Assembly (NCBI GenBank): GCA_964476185.1 | Contig: CAYYZO010000115.1 | Location: 1 to 9,427 of the forward strand | Source: DATNBU01 sp964476185 | GTDB taxonomy: Bacteria > Desulfobacterota > Binatia > UBA1149 > CAITLU01 | Reading direction: 5' to 3' | DNA: 9,427 nt | Shown here: piece by piece, positions 1 to 7,400 of the stretch | How positions within the stretch are numbered: the first letter of the stretch is position 1 | Layout of the letters: every line of letters begins with the position of its first letter | Notes under the pieces: generated by a model | Seen by the model: the letters and a program-made list of their open reading frames with translations, nothing else | Databases searched by the model: none | Told to the model about the DNA's origin: nothing | Position numbers and translations under genes: made by a program

Positions 1-1046
1 GCACGCCGGCGTTGGCGAGCGCGAAGACCGGCATGATCCCGAACGCGACCCACGGGTGCAGGATCTCGATCAGGCTGTCCGAGGGGGAGACGGCCTCGCG
101 ACTGGCCACGTCGACTTCCCGTCGCGCGTGCTCGAGCCGTCGCTGCGTCGGCAGTCCGTCCTCGTCGTGCTGGAGACGGTCGAGTTCCCTCCGCAGCCCG
201 TCGGCGAATCCTTCCGGGCCGAACCAGGCGCGCACCGGCGTGATCATGCCGACGATCACGCCGGCGATGGTCGGGTGGATGCCCGCCGCGTAGATGCCCG
301 CCCACGTGACGAACGACGGCAGGAAGTACGGCAGCCGCCGCCGGACGCCGGCGCCCTGCAGCACGGAGATCGACGCGATGCCGAGCACCGCGACGAAGAG
401 CCCGGTCCACTGGACTCCCTCCGTGTAGAACAGCGCGATGACGAGGATCGCGCCGAGGTCGTCGATGACGGCGAGCGCGAGCAGCAGCATGCGCAGCGCG
501 TCGGGCACGCGCTTGCCGAGCAGCGCGAGGATCCCGAGCGCGAACGCGATGTCGGTGGCCATCGGGACGCCCCAGCCGGAGCGCGTCGCGGGTTCGCCGG
601 CGATCGCGAGGTAGAGCGCCGCGGGAACGGCCATGCCGCCGAGCGCCGCGGCCGCCGGAAGCGCGGCGCGGCGCCACGTCGACAGCTCGCCGTGGTCGAT
701 CTCGCGGTGGATCTCCATGCCGACCACGAAGAAGAAGATCACCATCAGCACGTCGTTGACGAACCACTCGAGCGAACGCTCGAACGTGAAGTCGCCGATG
801 CGGACACCGAGCGGCGTGTGCCAGAAGTGCGCGTAGGTGTCCGCCCACGGCGAGTTCGCCCACGCGAGGGCCACCGCCGCCGCGAGCACGAGGACGATGC
901 CGCTGGCGGCCTCGATGCGCAGGAAGCGGTCGATCGGCTCCGCGGCGCGCTCCGTCATCCGGACGAGCGGATACCACGCGCCGGGCGGCGGGGACTTGGT
1001 GGAAGAAAAGGGAGGCGGGTTCTTCGACGGGTCGGAATCAGACATC
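1..1046 (-). CDS. nhaA: Na+/H+ antiporter NhaA (3'-truncated by window edge)
   Basis: Electrogenic inner-membrane Na+(Li+)/H+ antiporter that expels sodium and helps set cytoplasmic pH. I translated the reverse strand by hand: 348 codons from the ATG at 1046, open at the window edge. Family signatures seen: TM1 'ASGIVLVLAAAVALAWANSPW' region near residues 47-67; 'NDVLMVIFFFVVGMEIHREI' near 97-115; 'MATDIAFALGILALLG' near 162-177, where D165 matches E. coli D133; and 'LALAVIDDLGAI', where D195/D196 match the ion-binding pair D163/D164. The last residues visible, 'LHPWVAFGIMPVFALANAGV', correspond to the segment around TM9, so the last TM helices and the conserved TM10 lysine (K300 in E. coli) lie outside. 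There is a Ser/Pro-rich N-terminal extension of about 40 residues, and a charged insert of about 45 residues before the HPWVAF motif, as in longer NhaA homologues. AAAGG sits 6 nt before the ATG; M30 (ATG at 959) is an alternative start without an evident ribosome site. Identity is firm; only the exact start is uncertain. Confidence 0.95.
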
Positions 1047-1207
1047 GACGGCCTTTGCGCCGGTGGACGCGGTCGCGCCCGGTCCGGAGCAGCTGCAGCG
1101 GGAACGCGGCCCGACGATCCCGGATTCCCCTGCACCGGATCGCCGATGCACCCGCGGCCAACTTGGGCGTGGCCTGCCACCCAGTCAAACCGCGGCGTGT
1201 CGCGGCG
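1047..1207 (-). promoter_or_regulatory. Upstream region of nhaA
   Basis: A 161-nt gap between the secreted-protein stop and nhaA, long enough for a separate nhaA promoter. On the minus strand there is a TTGACT (1188-1183) resembling a -35 box, but the hexamer 17 nt downstream (CAAGTT) is a poor -10, so no promoter is firmly called. A 6-bp inverted repeat CGATCC/GGATCG (1115-1120 and 1137-1142, 16-nt loop) and a GTGGCAGGCCAC near-palindrome are also present. No U-run follows any hairpin, so no intrinsic terminator for the upstream gene is recognisable. Confidence 0.3.
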
Positions 1208-2179
1208 TCAGGTGGCCGGACAGGCGAGTTCCACGTCCTGCCCGACGGCGACGCGCAGGATCAGCAGCGCATCCGCCGACGTGACGCTGCCGTTGCCGTT
1301 CGCGTCGCAGACGCGAACGTCGCAGTTGGAGGTCGCGACGGCGGCCTTCAGCACGAACAGCGCGTCGCTCGTCTTCGGCAATGCCGACTCCGCGCTCGTC
1401 GGGACGCCGCACGCGAAGTCGTCGCAGGTCGACGAGCAGAAATCCCCCGGGACGAAGTCGGTGTCGCCGTCGTCGCAGGACTCCGGCTCCTCGACCGCCG
1501 CGTTCCCGCATTCGGCGTCGCCGGGGCAGGGCGTGCTCGCGGGGATCTCGCCGCTGGAGGGGGCGTTGTTGCGCGGCCTCGCCGGATCCTCGCACGCGAA
1601 GTCGAGCGCGCTGTTCAGCTCGTCGCCGACGCGCACCAGGCCGCGGCCGAACGGCGCGACGGGGCTCGGCGCGCTCGTCAGGTTGTTCGGTTCGCCTGTG
1701 TAGTCGCCGTAGGAGACGCAGTCGACCATGTCGAAGTCGTTCGGGTTCGTCTGGTCGGTCGGCTTTCCCCAGCAGACCATGCCGGCCTCGGCCGGCAGCC
1801 CGTTGTCGCCGGACGAATCGAAGACGAAGTCCGGCGCGATGCCCGAGGCCTCCTCGAATGCGGCCGACGCCATGATCCACGGCCGGTTCGAGCCGCTCGA
1901 GACGTTGCCGCCGACGACGAGCACGACGTGGCTGAACGAGCCGTCGGCGTCGAACGCGAGGAGCTTGCTGCCGCTCACGATGCCCTGGCCGACCGCATCC
2001 ATCTGGATCTCGACGAACTGCACGTCGGTCGTGCCGTCGAGCCCGGTCAGGATCCTGTGGATGTGCGCGATGTGGAAAACGGCGGCGGCCGGCGTGGCCG
2101 CGGTCGCAACCGCGAGGAAGGCGAGCAACGCGGGTCCATGGGCGGCGCGACCGCGCGCGAATCGGCGAACAGGATCCAT
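1208..2179 (-). CDS. Secreted protein: lamin-tail-like region, Cys-rich module, C-terminal dockerin-like repeat
   Basis: A 323-aa exported protein of unknown function. Residues 1-33 form a Sec signal peptide: Arg-rich start (MDPVRRFARGR), hydrophobic core 'ALLAFLAVATAATP', and a probable cut after 'PAAA' (residue 33). Residues 34 to about 215 include 'VFHIAHIHRIL' and 'DVQFVEIQMDAVGQG', reminiscent of the beta-rich lamin-tail-like domains of exported proteins, plus several Cys likely to form disulfides. Residues 224-252 read 'CGNAAVEEPESCDDGD...C...C', like the DUF4215-type Cys module common in myxobacterial and Binatia surface proteins. The tail (about 264-320) has two 'SDALFVLKAAV / ADALLILRVAVG' helices and a calcium-loop consensus D292-x-N294-x-N296-G-S-V-x-x-x-D303, as in type I dockerins. 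The ATG at 2179 was chosen over a longer 39-codon extension because the extension hides the signal peptide and a GGAGGAA ribosome site lies directly upstream. It sits 106 nt after the methyltransferase and could be in the same transcript or independent. The lamin-tail call is tentative; export and the dockerin-like tail are solid. Confidence 0.85.
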   Translation of the reverse strand: MDPVRRFARGRAAHGPALLAFLAVATAATPAAAVFHIAHIHRILTGLDGTTDVQFVEIQMDAVGQGIVSGSKLLAFDADGSFSHVVLVVGGNVSSGSNRPWIMASAAFEEASGIAPDFVFDSSGDNGLPAEAGMVCWGKPTDQTNPNDFDMVDCVSYGDYTGEPNNLTSAPSPVAPFGRGLVRVGDELNSALDFACEDPARPRNNAPSSGEIPASTPCPGDAECGNAAVEEPESCDDGDTDFVPGDFCSSTCDDFACGVPTSAESALPKTSDALFVLKAAVATSNCDVRVCDANGNGSVTSADALLILRVAVGQDVELACPAT

Positions 2180-2183
2180 CACG

Positions 2184-2207
2184 TTCCTCCCCGGGTGGCT
2201 CGGGGAG
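2184..2207 (-). promoter_or_regulatory. Ribosome-binding site partly inside a hairpin, ahead of the secreted-protein gene
   Basis: On the minus strand, GGAGGAA (2190-2184) has its GGAGG core 6 nt before the ATG at 2179, which decides that start. A perfect 7-bp stem, CTCCCCG (2207-2201) and CGGGGAG (2193-2187) with a 7-nt loop, has its 3' arm overlapping the first half of the ribosome site. The mRNA could mask the site. No poly-U follows, so this is not an intrinsic terminator. The rest of the 106-nt gap (2180-2285) shows nothing else recognisable. Confidence 0.5.
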
Positions 2208-2285
2208 CATGGCGGCGGGGGAGAGCCGTTGGAAGCGTCGGCGCGCGCGATCGAGGGGGCGAGGGAGTCTGCGGGCGGCGCGGGA

Positions 2286-3143
2286 TCAGTCCGCAACCGC
2301 GAAGAAGCGTCCGATCGTGAAGCGCCGCTCGAACCAGGCCCGCATCAGCGTGTCGTACTGCTCGAGCCACAGCCGCGCGCGTTCGCCGGCATGGCCGCCG
2401 CCGCTGGCGCTCTCCAGCAGCAGGTCGAGGCGCGCCCGCGCGAGGATCCTCGCGTTCGGGAGGACCGCCGCGTCGAGGTCCTCGCACTCGCGGACGGCGA
2501 AGCCGCCCGACGCGAGCATCGCGCGCCACGCGCCCGGCGTCTCGAGGCCGGCCAGCCTCCACGCGCGACACACCGGCTGCAGGTACTCGTCGTAATCGGG
2601 GGAACTCGTGCCGTCCGACGCCATCCAGTCGCTGCCGACGAGCCGCCCGCCCGGTCGCAGCACGCGGCGGCATTCGCGCACGAAGTTCGGCTTGTCGGCG
2701 AAGTGGCAGGCGGCCTCGATCGTCACGACGACGTCGACCGCGGCGTCGTCGCAGGGCAGGGCGTCCGAACAGTCCGCGCGCTCGAAGTGGACGAGCTCGG
2801 CGAGGCCGAGGGCGGCGGCCCGTCTGGTTGCCAGGTCGACCTGGACATCGCTGATCGTGAGCCCGAGCACCCTCGCGCCGGTGACGCGCGCGAGGTCGAG
2901 CGCGGCGCCGCCGACACCGCATCCTGCGTCCACGACGCGATCGCCCGCCCGGATCCGCGCCGGCGCGACCAGCGACTCCGTCATGCGCTTGACGGCGGCG
3001 AAGCGGTCGCGCGGATCGGAGCCCTCGGGGAACAGCCCGAAGTGCACGTCCTCCGGGTGCCAGCGCTCGAGGTAGAAGGGCTGCGTGTTCTCGTCGTAGT
3101 AGGCCGCGACGCGGGCGGCGTGGCCTTGGTCGCGTATTTCCAC
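2286..3143 (-). CDS. SAM-dependent methyltransferase, sterol/tocopherol/prenyl-diphosphate C-methyltransferase-like
   Basis: Class I (Rossmann-fold) methyltransferase of 285 aa. Motif I 'VVDAGCGVGGAALDLA' is at residues 70-85; motif II region 'VLGLTISDVQVDLA' at 92-105; the acidic/Asp-rich strand 'DDAAVDVVVTIEAACHFADK' at 132-151; and 'RVLRPGGRLVGSDW' at 160-173. The N-terminal 'AAYYDENTQPFYLERW' followed by 'HFGLF', the 'GLTISDVQ' loop and 'IEAACHFADK' resemble the group holding sterol C24-methyltransferase, gamma-tocopherol methyltransferase and geranyl-diphosphate C2-methyltransferase, in contrast to rRNA or protein methyltransferases. The substrate is not identifiable. The neighbour at 3509-4474 has an isoprenyl-synthase fold, which makes an isoprenoid substrate attractive, but that is inference from context. 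The start is GTG (3143), 9 nt after the preceding stop and without a clear ribosome site, so translation probably depends on reinitiation. There is no better internal start before the conserved YYDENTQ segment. Confidence 0.87.
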   Translation of the reverse strand: MEIRDQGHAARVAAYYDENTQPFYLERWHPEDVHFGLFPEGSDPRDRFAAVKRMTESLVAPARIRAGDRVVDAGCGVGGAALDLARVTGARVLGLTISDVQVDLATRRAAALGLAELVHFERADCSDALPCDDAAVDVVVTIEAACHFADKPNFVRECRRVLRPGGRLVGSDWMASDGTSSPDYDEYLQPVCRAWRLAGLETPGAWRAMLASGGFAVRECEDLDAAVLPNARILARARLDLLLESASGGGHAGERARLWLEQYDTLMRAWFERRFTIGRFFAVAD

Positions 3144-3152
3144 GACTGGCGA

Positions 3153-3485
3153 TCAGCCGGACATCGCGTGGAACTTGTCCGGATCCTTGTGCTCCGCGAT
3201 GGTGCGCTCGATGGCCTTGCGGAGTTGCACGTCGTCGGGCTGGCCGTTCTCGTCGAGGTACTCCATCTCCGCGCAGTACATCCACCCGTGCACGAAAGCC
3301 TGTTCGTCGGGGGAAAGCTGGTGAAAAGGCTTGTTCCCGGGTTTCATCAACTCCGCGTCGACCACGTTCTTGAAGTCCTGTCTCTTGCAGGCGAGGATCC
3401 GGAACGTCTGGTTGCCGAGGGCGAAGGTCGCGAGATTCTCGAGATTGCTGCTCGGGTGATCCTTGGGGTCGGTTGGACCGGGCAT
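3153..3485 (-). CDS. Uncharacterised 110-aa soluble protein
   Basis: I do not recognise this family. The protein has 110 residues, no signal peptide and no membrane segment. It is acidic to neutral and probably alpha-helical in its second half ('RKAIERTIAEHKDPDKF', about residues 89-105). The N-terminal 14 residues are Pro/Asp/Ser-rich and likely disordered. A central segment 'FHQLSPDEQAFVHGWMYCAEMEYLDENGQPDD' (about 54-85, in two overlapping views) contains W68, C71 and a cluster of acids; C33 is the only other Cys. The ATG at 3485 is preferred to an in-frame GTG at 3512 because AGGAGG lies 9 nt ahead of the ATG and the GTG lies within the upstream gene's stop region. It sits 23 nt downstream of the isoprenyl-synthase-fold gene and 9 nt upstream of the methyltransferase, so it is almost certainly co-expressed with both. 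Possible roles are an accessory or scaffold protein, or a modification substrate. Base and codon use match the neighbours apart from somewhat more Lys/Asn/Gln. Confidence 0.8.
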   Translation of the reverse strand: MPGPTDPKDHPSSNLENLATFALGNQTFRILACKRQDFKNVVDAELMKPGNKPFHQLSPDEQAFVHGWMYCAEMEYLDENGQPDDVQLRKAIERTIAEHKDPDKFHAMSG

Positions 3486-3494
3486 CGGCAATTC

Positions 3495-3500
3495 CCTCCT
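3495..3500 (-). promoter_or_regulatory. Shine-Dalgarno AGGAGG for the 110-aa gene
   Basis: Consensus AGGAGG on the minus strand, 9 nt before the ATG at 3485. It lies inside the longer open frame that begins at GTG 3512 and therefore argues that the first nine codons of that longer frame are not translated. Confidence 0.8.
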
Positions 3501-3508
3501 GGTTGGAT

Positions 3509-4474
3509 TCACACGATGCTGCAGGCCGTCAGCAGCCGGCGCAGCGGGTGATCGTTCGGAAAATCCGTCAGCGTGGCCGGAAGCGCCTTCGCGGCGCGGA
3601 ACCTCAACAGTTCGACGGTCTCGAGGCTGGCGCGGACCGCCCCGTGGCGCGTCATCGTCTCGATCGCGCGTTCCAGCGCAGCTTGGTCCCCCGACGCGGC
3701 GCTGTCCAGATCGGCGGCGAACGAGGCGTGATCCTCGTCACCAGCCCGTTCGAGAACGTGCAGGACGGGGAGCGTGCGCTTGCCGCTCCGCAGGTCGTTG
3801 CGCGGGCCATGGGTCAGGCTGCTGACGGTGTCGCTGAACACCTGCACCATCGTGCCGAACGCGAAGCCGAAGCGCGTCCAGCCGGCGACCGTCTCCGCGT
3901 CCGCGCCGGCGAGGATCGCCGGCGTCGCGGCGAACAGGCCGAACTCGGCGGCGGACTTGCGCCGCACGAGCGCGATGTAGTCCTCGGTGCTGCGGACGCA
4001 CCCCGCCGAGTCGAGGTCGGCTGCCTGGCCGTCGCTCATCGCGAACAGCGTGCGCGAGACGGCCTGGCCGTACAGCGCGACGGGACCGTCCCGGTCGGGG
4101 TCGAGCCGGCCGACGACGAGGTGCGGCAGGGTGGCGAGCAGGTTCGTCGCGACGAGCGCGATCCGGCTCGCGGGAATCCCGGACCAGGCCTCGGGAAGCT
4201 CGCCGTCGGCGGCGTCGTCCATCAGGTCGGCGCCGGCCCAGAGCAGGGTGGAGGCGGCGGCGGCCACGTGGCGCTCGTGGGCCGGGCGATGGAGCACGTC
4301 GGCCACCGCCATCGGCAGGTCGACGGGCAGGAAGATCTCGCAGGCCTCGGCCGACTCGCGAAGCGAGCCGAGGGCGAGGTCGAACAGTTCGCGGTAGGCC
4401 GGCGCCGGGCGCAGCTCGTCGATCTGGTGGTCGATCAACGCGAACACCGCCGCGGAGTCGTCGCGGTGGATCAC
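3509..4474 (-). CDS. Isoprenyl-diphosphate-synthase-fold protein with degenerate second Asp motif
   Basis: A 321-aa, mostly helical protein of the polyprenyl synthetase/class I terpenoid fold. Support: 'LLWAGADLMDDAAD', where D86-D87-x-x-D90 matches the first Asp-rich motif (FARM); 'DGQAADLD...YIALVRRKSAAEFGLFA' at 148-182, matching the family's GQxxDL...Y...KTA helices with K173 as the diphosphate-binding Lys; and 'NDLRSGKRTLPVL' at 226-238, matching DLxxGKxTLP. Departures: the second motif, normally FQxxDDxxD, is V210-Q-V-F-S214-D215-T-V-S218, so two of three Asp are Ser. No GGKRxRP (IPP site) is present in the N-terminal part, and the RRG-type Arg pair after the first motif is missing. Ordinary head-to-tail chain elongation is therefore doubtful; an IDS-like terpene cyclase, a ComQ-like prenyltransferase or a non-catalytic relative are all possible. 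The GTG start overlaps the cyclase stop (GTGA), with AGGAG 8 nt upstream. The fold assignment is confident, the activity is not. Confidence 0.85.
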   Translation of the reverse strand: MIHRDDSAAVFALIDHQIDELRPAPAYRELFDLALGSLRESAEACEIFLPVDLPMAVADVLHRPAHERHVAAAASTLLWAGADLMDDAADGELPEAWSGIPASRIALVATNLLATLPHLVVGRLDPDRDGPVALYGQAVSRTLFAMSDGQAADLDSAGCVRSTEDYIALVRRKSAAEFGLFAATPAILAGADAETVAGWTRFGFAFGTMVQVFSDTVSSLTHGPRNDLRSGKRTLPVLHVLERAGDEDHASFAADLDSAASGDQAALERAIETMTRHGAVRASLETVELLRFRAAKALPATLTDFPNDHPLRRLLTACSIV

Positions 4475-4487
4475 CGGCCGAGCTCCT
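4471..4487 (-). promoter_or_regulatory. GTGA stop/start overlap and embedded ribosome site
   Basis: The last codons of the cyclase gene carry AGGAG (4487-4483), 8 nt before GTG (4474). The GTG shares bases with the cyclase TGA (4473-4471). This 4-nt overlap is a standard translational-coupling arrangement and fixes the start of the isoprenyl-synthase-fold gene. Confidence 0.8.
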
Positions 4488-7400
4488 GCAGCACGTCCTG
4501 GGCGCGCCGCAGCGCCACGCCGCCGCCCAGCAGCCGCGTCGCTTCCTCGGCCCGGCGTCGCCGCGCCGGCAGGTCGAGCGCCTCGCAGCGGGCGGCGGCC
4601 ACCAGCGCGAGCCCTTTCTCCTGCGGCATGCCGAGTTCGTCGGCGGCCCGCAGCGCCCGGCCGAACTCGCGCAGCGCCGCCGCCGGCCGGCCGCTGACGA
4701 CCGCCATCCGCGCGCGCAGCACGTGGAGCCGCGGGCGCCCGAGCGGAAACCTCTTCGCGTAGCGCGAGAACGCGTCGAGCGCCCGTCGCAGGTCCCTCCT
4801 CATCGTCGTCGGCAGCGTCCGCGAGCGCGCACGCGTCTCCTCGGCCATCTCCATCAGGACTTCACCGACGCCGGCGAAGCCCTCGTAGGTGGTGAAGCTC
4901 GTCAGCTCGATCTTCGTCATCAGCTCGAGTCCGCGGCGCGCGACGGCGACGGCTTCGTCGGAACGCGACTGCCGGAGCAGGCTGAACGCGAGCAGCCCGA
5001 GCGCGCGGATCTCCTCGGCGCGGTCGGATTCCTCCGACAGGATTTCGAGCGAACGCTGGCCGTTGCGGATCGCCTTGTCCCAGTCCCCGGTCATCACGGC
5101 CGCCTCGGACTGGCCGTTGAGGCCCCAGACCTCCCAGAGCCGGTTGTTGCTCTCGCGCGCGATCGCGAGCTGTTCCTCGGCCAGTTCGATCGCGCGCTCG
5201 AAGTTGCCGCGGGCATAGGCCGGCCACGCGAGCGTCTGCAGGCTCAGGATCTGGAGCCGCCGGTCGCCGGCCTGGATCGAAAGCTGGACGGCCGGGTCCA
5301 CGCGCATCTCGACGAGGTCCCAGCGCGCCTCGCCGGTCGCGCGCAGCCCGGTGACCCATCCGACGTAGGCCTGCGCGTTGGCGTCGTCGGTCTCGCGCGC
5401 GAGCCGCATCGCGCGGCGATCGTACAGTTCGCCGAGCCGTCGCAACTGGATCACGCTCGAGGTCAGGCTCATCACCCCGCAGGAGCGCGCCATCAGGCCG
5501 GGCAGCCCGGCGAGTTCGGCGAGGTTCAGGATGCGAAGCGCCGCGTACAGGCCGCGCATCGTCTCGGCGGCCGAGTAGTAGACGAACCCGAGCTGTTCGT
5601 AGGTGTTGGCGGCGAGCTCGAGCCGGCGCGCCTCGGCGGCGCGGGACCCCGTGAATCGTCGCGGCATCAGCCGGTGCAGCAGCTGCCGTGCGGATTCGCG
5701 CGCGATGCCGGCAAGGAGCGCGACCAGACTGCCGGGGGCGGGCTCGCCGAGCATCTCGAGGCAAAGCTCGAGGTTCGGGCGCGCGACCTCGTGCAGCCCG
5801 ATCGCCACCTGCGCCTCGCCGAGATGTCCCGACCACAGGGCTTCGCGCCTCGGCGCGCCGTGTTCGAGGGGGGCCGCGAGGACCTCCGCGTGGCCCGGCA
5901 GCGTCTGCAGCGCGTAGCCGTAGAGCTCCGCGACCGCGTGGTAGTTGCCGTTGCGCATCGCTTCGGCGCCGGCGACGTCCACGTGCTCGAGCGCGCGCAC
6001 TTCGTCGCCCGAACGCCGCCAGTGGTAGAAGAGCAGCGCACGCTCGACCGTCGAGTCGCCGCGCCGGCCCAGGTACTCGGCGGTCTCGCGGTGCAGCTGG
6101 CGCCGCTGCGAGGCGAGCAGCAGGCCGTAGGCGACGTCGCAGGTGATCGCGTGCCGGAAGCGCCGGGTTCCCGGCGACTTCTCGTCCTCCTCGACCAGCC
6201 CGAGCTCGGTCGCGGCCGCCAGGTGCGCGACCAGCGTCTCGGCCTCGGGCTGCATCGGGTGGATCGCACCGAGCACGTCGATGTGGAAGCGCGCGCCGAG
6301 CACGCTCGCGGCCTTCAGCGTCAGCTGGACGGGGGCGGGCAGGCGGTCGAGTCGGCTCGTGACGACGGCCGCCACCGACCGCGGGACCAGGCTCTCGGCC
6401 TGCTCGGGATGGCGGATGCGAAGGCTCGCCACCCCGGCGTCGACGCCGACGATGCCCGACTCGGCGAGCGCCGACAGCAACTGCTCGCAGAAGAACGGGT
6501 TGCCGCGCGTCCGGTCCCACGTCAGCTGCACGAGTTGCTGGCTCAGGTCGTCCGCGTGCAGCAGGCGGCGGCCGAGTTCCCGTGTCTCGGCCTGCGACAG
6601 CGGCGCCACGAAGATGCGCTCGGTCGCGGCGCCACGGACGATGCCCGACCAGTGACCGCCGAGCGGCGTCGTCTCCGCGCGCATCGTCAGCAGGATCGCG
6701 AGCAGGTCGGGCGGCAGTCGGCGCGTGACGACGTCGAGCAGTTCCCAGGACGCCGGGTCGAGCCAGTGCACGTCCTCGAGGACCAGCAGCAGCCCCGCGC
6801 CGCTCGCGCGTCGTCGCTCCGCGAGCGAGGAGAACAGGCGGGCGAGGATCGCGAGCAGGCTGTCGCGGCGCGCGGAGCCGCCCATCTCGCGGGTCGTCGC
6901 GTTCTCCGCGATCGGCACGTCGAGGATCGGGGCGACGAGCGGGTGCATCTCGTCGGCGACGCCGGCCTCCGCGAGCGCGCGCGTGACGAGCGACGCGCGC
7001 GCGTCCGGCCCGTCCGCGGCCTCGAGCCGGAGCAGCGACGCGAGCACCTTCGCCCAGGTCGCGTAGGTGCCGGTCGAGTGCACCGACTCGCAGGCAAAGC
7101 TCGCGACGTCGAGACCGGTGGCGTGCGCGCGGCGGATCGCCTCGGCGACGAGCGTGCTCTTGCCGATGCCGGCTTCGCCCTGCAGCACCGCGATCGTGCC
7201 GGGAGCCGGCCCGGCCTCCCGTTCGCCCGACGCGCGCGAACGCTCGCCGGTCAGTCGCGCCGGCAGGTCGTCGATCCAGGCGTGCAGGCGCTGGCGTTCG
7301 CGCCCTCGACCGACGAGTTCCGCCGGCGCCGGGAAGCTGCGCGGGTTCTCCGCCTGGGAATCCGGGTCGCCCGCGCGGTAGACCTCGACCGGTTCCGGAA

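Noticed and set aside
2180..2285. Intrinsic terminator after the methyltransferase
   Set aside because: The only good stem (2187-2207) has no following U-tract and sits on the next gene's ribosome site.
1208..2296. Longer version of the secreted protein with 39 extra N-terminal residues
   Set aside because: The extension has no ribosome site, is Pro/Ser-rich and would bury the signal peptide; the ATG at 2179 has a strong site.
56..2320. A 754-codon plus-strand open frame across nhaA and the secreted-protein gene
   Set aside because: Very Arg/Asp/Val-rich with no motif, and antisense to two well-supported genes; a composition shadow.
2179..3285. A 368-codon minus-strand frame overlapping the methyltransferase
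   Set aside because: Arg-rich, motif-free; the methyltransferase frame contains motif I and the other family motifs.
3153..3512. Longer version of the 110-aa protein starting at GTG 3512
   Set aside because: It would translate through the AGGAGG ribosome site and overlap the upstream stop codon; the ATG at 3485 with 9-nt spacing is better supported.
1728..3551. A 607-codon plus-strand open frame spanning several minus-strand genes
   Set aside because: Crosses genes and intergenic regions without any domain signal; antisense shadow.
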